The position numbers were made by a program, and so were the translations under genes. A DNA stretch of 9,355 bases from an uncultured Halieaceae bacterium (GTDB taxonomy: Bacteria > Pseudomonadota > Gammaproteobacteria > Pseudomonadales > Halieaceae), in the NCBI GenBank assembly GCA_938074135.1, contig CALJFL010000122.1, positions 1 through 9,355 of the forward strand. Direction: 5' to 3'. The notes under the pieces are model-generated. The model was not told where the DNA came from. It did no database searches and worked only from the letters and a program-made list of their open reading frames with translations. Below, piece after piece: positions 6,697-9,355 of this stretch (positions are counted from its first letter, which is position 1; each line of letters begins with the position of its first letter).

Positions 6697-7350
6697 ATGT
6701 TGAAGCAAGAACGCGTGGCCTACATCCTTCGGCGCCTGCAGGAGCTCTATCCAACCACGCCGGTACCGCTGGACCACAAGGATCCCTACACCCTGCTGGT
6801 GGCTGTTCTACTTAGCGCCCAGTGCACCGACGAGCGAGTCAACCAGGTCACGCCGGCACTATTTGAGGCAGCTGATAATCCAGGGACCATGGCCACTCTC
6901 TCCAGTGAAGAAATCCGCGACATCATCCGACCCTGCGGCCTGTCGCCGCAAAAATCAAAAGCGATAAAGCGACTGAGCGAAATCCTGCTGGAGGAGCACC
7001 ACGGCGAAGTCCCCGAGGATATGGAAGCGCTTGAACGACTGCCCGGAGTGGGTCACAAGACCGCCAGCGTGGTGATGTCGCAGGCATTTGGGGTGCCCGC
7101 ATTCCCCGTGGACACCCATATTCACCGACTCGCCCAGCGCTGGGGTCTGACCAGTGGCAAGAATGTAGTGCAGACCGAGCGCGACCTGAAGCGGCTCTTT
7201 GCCCGCGAGTACTGGAATCGCCTGCATCTGCAGATTATTTTCTACGGCCGAGAGTACTGCACAGCGCGCGGTTGCGACGGCAGAGTCTGTGAGATCTGCC
7301 GCACTTGCTACCCCGGCCGCAAGCACCCGAAAAAAACACGCAAGGCCTGA
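6697..7350 (+). CDS. nth: Endonuclease III (DNA glycosylase/AP lyase), variant cysteine loop
   Basis: Base-excision repair enzyme that removes oxidised pyrimidines and cleaves abasic sites. The 217-residue protein (E. coli 211) has LLSAQCTD at 38-45, the helix-hairpin-helix LPGVGHKTASVV at 115-126 with catalytic lysine K121, and catalytic D139 in PVDTHIHRL. The C-terminal cluster loop is unusual: cysteines at 188, 193, 198, 201 and 204 do not give the classical C-X6-C-X2-C-X5-C spacing. The best reading is C-X9-C-X2-C-X2-C (188, 198, 201, 204) with C193 extra. The frame is open upstream within dapC (ATG at 6514), but homology starts at the ATG at 6697, 7 nt after the dapC stop; no good ribosome binding site is seen. 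Many gammaproteobacteria carry nth beside the rsx/rnf genes instead, so this location is also atypical. Last gene of the map cluster. Confidence 0.92.
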   Translation: MLKQERVAYILRRLQELYPTTPVPLDHKDPYTLLVAVLLSAQCTDERVNQVTPALFEAADNPGTMATLSSEEIRDIIRPCGLSPQKSKAIKRLSEILLEEHHGEVPEDMEALERLPGVGHKTASVVMSQAFGVPAFPVDTHIHRLAQRWGLTSGKNVVQTERDLKRLFAREYWNRLHLQIIFYGREYCTARGCDGRVCEICRTCYPGRKHPKKTRKA

Positions 7351-7367
7351 CCTCCCACCCGGCGCTG

Positions 7368-7394
7368 AATAAACACGATCAGCAGAGAGTCGTG
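7368..7394 (-). terminator. Weak candidate terminator after the DUF3754 gene
   Basis: Read on the minus strand, CACGA (7394-7390) and TCGTG (7378-7374) form a 5-bp stem with an 11-nt loop, followed by TTTATT (7373-7368). It begins directly after the stop codon of the minus-strand gene. The stem is short, so the call is tentative. The 45 nt between the two convergent genes contain no better terminator for either strand. Confidence 0.3.
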
Positions 7395-7395
7395 A

Positions 7396-8589
7396 TCAAG
7401 CTGGCGCGCACGCCTGCCAGCGATCGCCCTCTACGGTCGCCAGCCCCAGTTGTTGCAACTTACCGAGAGCGTCATCGATCTCAAAATCGAGCCTGCATTC
7501 CCAGCGCCTGGCAAACCAGTCCTCAATCTCCGCGTCCAGTTCGGCGGCCGTGCTGGTGCCACCAACAGCCAGCAGGAAGTAATAGGCGAGCAGGCTTTCC
7601 TTGCACTCGGAATCTTCGGCATCATCAATGATCCTCAGCAACACCCCGGTGTTGTTATCCAGCAGTTTGAAATACAGGTTCTCGGTTAAGGCCTGGGTAT
7701 ATTTGAGCTTGCGGTTACGGAAGCTGCTGTACTGCTTCCACAGGTACCCACCGAATGCTCCGACTCCCGCCAAAAGCACCAGCGCTGCCCGTTTATCCAG
7801 GGTCACCGGCTCGCTGTGCGTACCGAGCCAGAACCCCAGCAACGACGCCAGCAATACCAGCGTTGCGCCGAGCTTGGTGGTAAAGACGATCCCGCCACTG
7901 ATTACCGCGGGCACGCCAATCAGCAGCTTATCAAGCAGGCGCATACCCACCCGGGTATTCGGGAATAGCATTTCCAGGTCCGCTCCCGGCACATTCTGGA
8001 ACAGCTTGAGCATGGTGCTGCCGGGACGACAGCGACCCAGGGTACTGTCCTGGTCGAACTGCTCCTTGAATTTGAGGTACAAGACAACGCGATCGTAATT
8101 GGTAAAGCTTACTGTTTTTTCTGCCAGGCCAAACCAGGTCTTCACCTTTTCATGGCGCTCGCTGACACCTCGATAGAAAAGCAGGACTTCCTCGTAGTCG
8201 TCCATGTCAACGTAGAGCCGGACATGGAACATAGAGGCCGCATCAAATGCCGCCTGCAGTTCCGCATTGGTGACTTGTTCATAATTGGCGCGTTCCAGGA
8301 CTGTTTCTATGGTCTGGGCCAGCGGCGGCAGAATCGCGTCCGGGCCAATACCGGCAACCAGGCGAGTGTCGGTGTCGGGGTCCAGCGGTGCATAGGCTTC
8401 CTTCAGTTGCTGCCTGAGCTCGTGAAACTCTCGCCGATAGACACTGTTTATGCGGGAACAGCCAAGTTCAAACGCCGTCTGCTGGTTCTCATCAAGGCGC
8501 CCCTCGGCCAGGCACATGCGTAGCACGTCGCTGCGCCGGAAGGGGATAAACCGCAGCGGCTCCAGGGCATTGTCGTAGCGATCTTCCAC
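7396..8589 (-). CDS. DUF3754/TMEM143-like membrane protein, function unknown
   Basis: A 397-residue protein resembling the uncharacterised DUF3754 (TMEM143-like) family, recognised from the N-terminal RFIPFRRSDVLRMC (13-26), the FHELRQQLKEAYAPLDPDTD segment (55-74), YDRVVLYLKFK (165-175) and above all the core LKLFQNVPGADLEMLFP at 194-210. A hydrophobic stretch at about 224-257 (one long or two short membrane segments) and a second at about 268-284 lie in the middle. The regions on either side are hydrophilic. The C-terminus (about 345-395) ends in DDALGKLQQLGL, which looks like a small winged-helix-type fold (inferred). The start is a GTG supported by GGGAG seven nt upstream; the next in-frame ATG is codon 25, inside conserved sequence. 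No signal peptide. Convergent with nth and divergent from hppA. Biochemical role unknown; family fairly sure, by memory of motifs. Confidence 0.75.
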   Translation of the reverse strand: MEDRYDNALEPLRFIPFRRSDVLRMCLAEGRLDENQQTAFELGCSRINSVYRREFHELRQQLKEAYAPLDPDTDTRLVAGIGPDAILPPLAQTIETVLERANYEQVTNAELQAAFDAASMFHVRLYVDMDDYEEVLLFYRGVSERHEKVKTWFGLAEKTVSFTNYDRVVLYLKFKEQFDQDSTLGRCRPGSTMLKLFQNVPGADLEMLFPNTRVGMRLLDKLLIGVPAVISGGIVFTTKLGATLVLLASLLGFWLGTHSEPVTLDKRAALVLLAGVGAFGGYLWKQYSSFRNRKLKYTQALTENLYFKLLDNNTGVLLRIIDDAEDSECKESLLAYYFLLAVGGTSTAAELDAEIEDWFARRWECRLDFEIDDALGKLQQLGLATVEGDRWQACAPA

Positions 8590-8596
8590 CGTTCAA

Positions 8597-8601
8597 CTCC
8601 C
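8597..8601 (-). promoter_or_regulatory. Shine-Dalgarno deciding the GTG start of the DUF3754 gene
   Basis: The minus strand reads GGGAG, then 7 nt, then GTG at 8589-8587. No upstream ATG in frame is close by, and this spacing is good, so the GTG is the best start. Confidence 0.65.
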
Positions 8602-8629
8602 GACCGTTACGGCCTGTTATCCATGCCAC

Positions 8630-8657
8630 ATTGTAATGGCTCGGGAATGCTTGTCAC
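8630..8657 (-). promoter_or_regulatory. Candidate sigma70 promoter of the DUF3754 gene
   Basis: On the minus strand GTGACA (8657-8652, five of six to the -35 consensus) and TACAAT (8635-8630, five of six to the -10 consensus) are separated by 16 nt. Transcription would start near 8623, giving a leader of about 34 nt. Its -35 box overlaps that of the candidate hppA promoter on the other strand. Confidence 0.5.
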
Positions 8658-8680
8658 CTTGAGGCAAAATTAGGTAGCAT
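8651..8680 (+). promoter_or_regulatory. Candidate sigma70 promoter of hppA
   Basis: TTGTCA (8651-8656, five of six) and TAGCAT (8675-8680, four of six) are separated by 18 nt, followed by a GC-rich GCGCGCTCCG discriminator. Transcription would start near 8687, with a leader of about 32 nt. The -35 box shares five base pairs with the opposing promoter. The -10 is imperfect, so confidence is moderate. Confidence 0.4.
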
Positions 8681-8691
8681 GCGCGCTCCGC

Positions 8692-8703
8692 TTATTATAA
8701 TAA
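8692..8703. repeat. 12-bp AT palindrome in the hppA leader
   Basis: TTATTATAATAA is a perfect inverted repeat just upstream of the hppA ribosome binding site (AGGA at 8708-8711). It contains a perfect TATAAT, but a start there would fall at the ribosome binding site and no -35 lies at the right distance. It could be an operator or a chance AT-rich, unstructured leader. Confidence 0.35.
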
Positions 8704-8718
8704 TTTCAGGAAAACACT

Positions 8719-9355
8719 ATGACTGAATATTTCGGAATTCCTCCTTTAATGGGTGTGGGGGGCATGCTGGTAGCGTTTGTCATCTACCACATTATGACCC
8801 GTCACGATCACGGTGACGGAGTCGTCAAGAAAATCGGCGACCAGATCCACCTCGGGGCGATGGTGTTCATGCATCGCGAATACAAGATGCTGGCCATATT
8901 TTCGCTGGTCCTGCTGGTTGGCATCTTCCTGTCGCCACTGGGGGTAAATACTGCCATCGCCTTTGTGGTCGGCGCATTATCGTCGGCTACCGCCGGTTAC
9001 CTGGGCATGTTCGCGGCCACCAAAGCTAACGTGCGAACCGCGACTGCTGCCCACAATCACGGTGCAGCCAGTGCCCTGTCCATCGCCTTCTACGGCGGAT
9101 CCGTCATGGGCTTGTGCGTCGCCTCACTCGGCCTGATTGGTCTGGGGAGCGTGTACTGGTACTTTGGCGGCGACCCGGAAACGGCACACGCTATCCACGG
9201 CTTCGGAATGGGGGCGTCTGTTGTCGCCCTGTTCTCTCGGGTCGGCGGCGGCATCTTCACCAAGAGCGCCGACGTCGGAGCGGATCTGGTGGGTAAGATC
9301 GAAGCCGGCATTCCCGAAGACGACCCGCGCAACCCCGGTGTCATTGCTGACAACG
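8719..9355 (+). CDS. hppA: Ion-translocating membrane pyrophosphatase, C-terminus beyond window
   Basis: Couples hydrolysis of pyrophosphate to pumping H+ and/or Na+ across the cytoplasmic membrane, recovering energy from biosynthetic PPi. The visible 212 residues contain four clear hydrophobic segments (about 6-25, 58-75, 78-100 and 117-147) and the family signature GGGIFTKSADVGADLVGK at 176-193, whose D185-K193 stretch is the first pyrophosphate/Mg2+ binding motif, followed by GIPEDDPRNPGVIADN. Bacterial family members are about 650-720 residues, so roughly two thirds is missing. The ATG at 8719 has AGGA 7 nt upstream. The residues that tell K+-dependent from K+-independent enzymes and Na+ from H+ pumps lie downstream of the window, so ion choice cannot be read. 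The N-terminal HDHGDG patch after the first helix is unusually histidine-rich. Divergent from the DUF3754 gene. Confidence 0.95.
   Translation, partial: MTEYFGIPPLMGVGGMLVAFVIYHIMTRHDHGDGVVKKIGDQIHLGAMVFMHREYKMLAIFSLVLLVGIFLSPLGVNTAIAFVVGALSSATAGYLGMFAATKANVRTATAAHNHGAASALSIAFYGGSVMGLCVASLGLIGLGSVYWYFGGDPETAHAIHGFGMGASVVALFSRVGGGIFTKSADVGADLVGKIEAGIPEDDPRNPGVIADN

Noticed and set aside
7601..8098. Plus-strand open frames of up to 165 codons opposite the DUF3754 gene
   Set aside because: They are antisense to a continuous 397-codon gene with recognisable family motifs and a good ribosome binding site.
8696..8701. Perfect TATAAT as the hppA -10 box
   Set aside because: No -35 element lies 16-18 nt upstream, and a start about 7 nt downstream would fall at the ribosome binding site, leaving almost no leader. 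It is part of a 12-bp AT palindrome.

Overview
The window is about 9.4 kb of chromosomal, moderately GC-rich DNA from a gammaproteobacterium. The divergent arrangement tsf-rpsB // map-glnD-dapC is the one known from Pseudomonas and its relatives, and the EF-Ts, S2, MetAP, GlnD and DapC sequences all look gammaproteobacterial. A free-living marine or environmental lineage is a reasonable guess because of the pyrophosphatase pump, but the genus cannot be named from the sequence alone.

Layout. Positions 1-1688 (minus strand) carry the translation operon: rpsB (ribosomal protein S2, with a long acidic repeat tail) followed by tsf (EF-Ts, cut by the window edge), with a terminator-like hairpin between them. 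Positions 1689-2025 are a divergent control region. On the minus strand it holds an extended -10 promoter with a GC-rich discriminator and an S2-type leader RNA that can be drawn as a pseudoknot abutting the rpsB ribosome binding site. On the plus strand it holds a weaker candidate promoter and a GC-rich hairpin ahead of map. Positions 2026-7350 (plus strand) form a very compact presumptive operon, map-glnD-dapC-nth, with gaps of 8, 6 and 7 nt. Its products act in N-terminal methionine removal, nitrogen-status signalling by PII uridylylation, lysine/peptidoglycan precursor synthesis, and base excision repair.

Positions 7396-8589 (minus strand) encode a membrane protein of the uncharacterised DUF3754/TMEM143-like type, convergent with nth. 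It is divergent from hppA, which starts at 8719 and runs off the right edge. hppA encodes an ion-pumping membrane pyrophosphatase. The 129-nt space between the two genes holds candidate sigma70-type promoters on both strands whose -35 boxes overlap almost completely.

Most of the window is conserved housekeeping DNA, and I do not see a wholly new system (no CRISPR, mobile element, toxin-antitoxin or defence cassette). The points worth a second look are the non-canonical cysteine loop of the Nth protein, the pentapeptide-repeat tail of S2, the S2 leader pseudoknot, and the DUF3754 gene sharing a promoter region with the proton/sodium pump.
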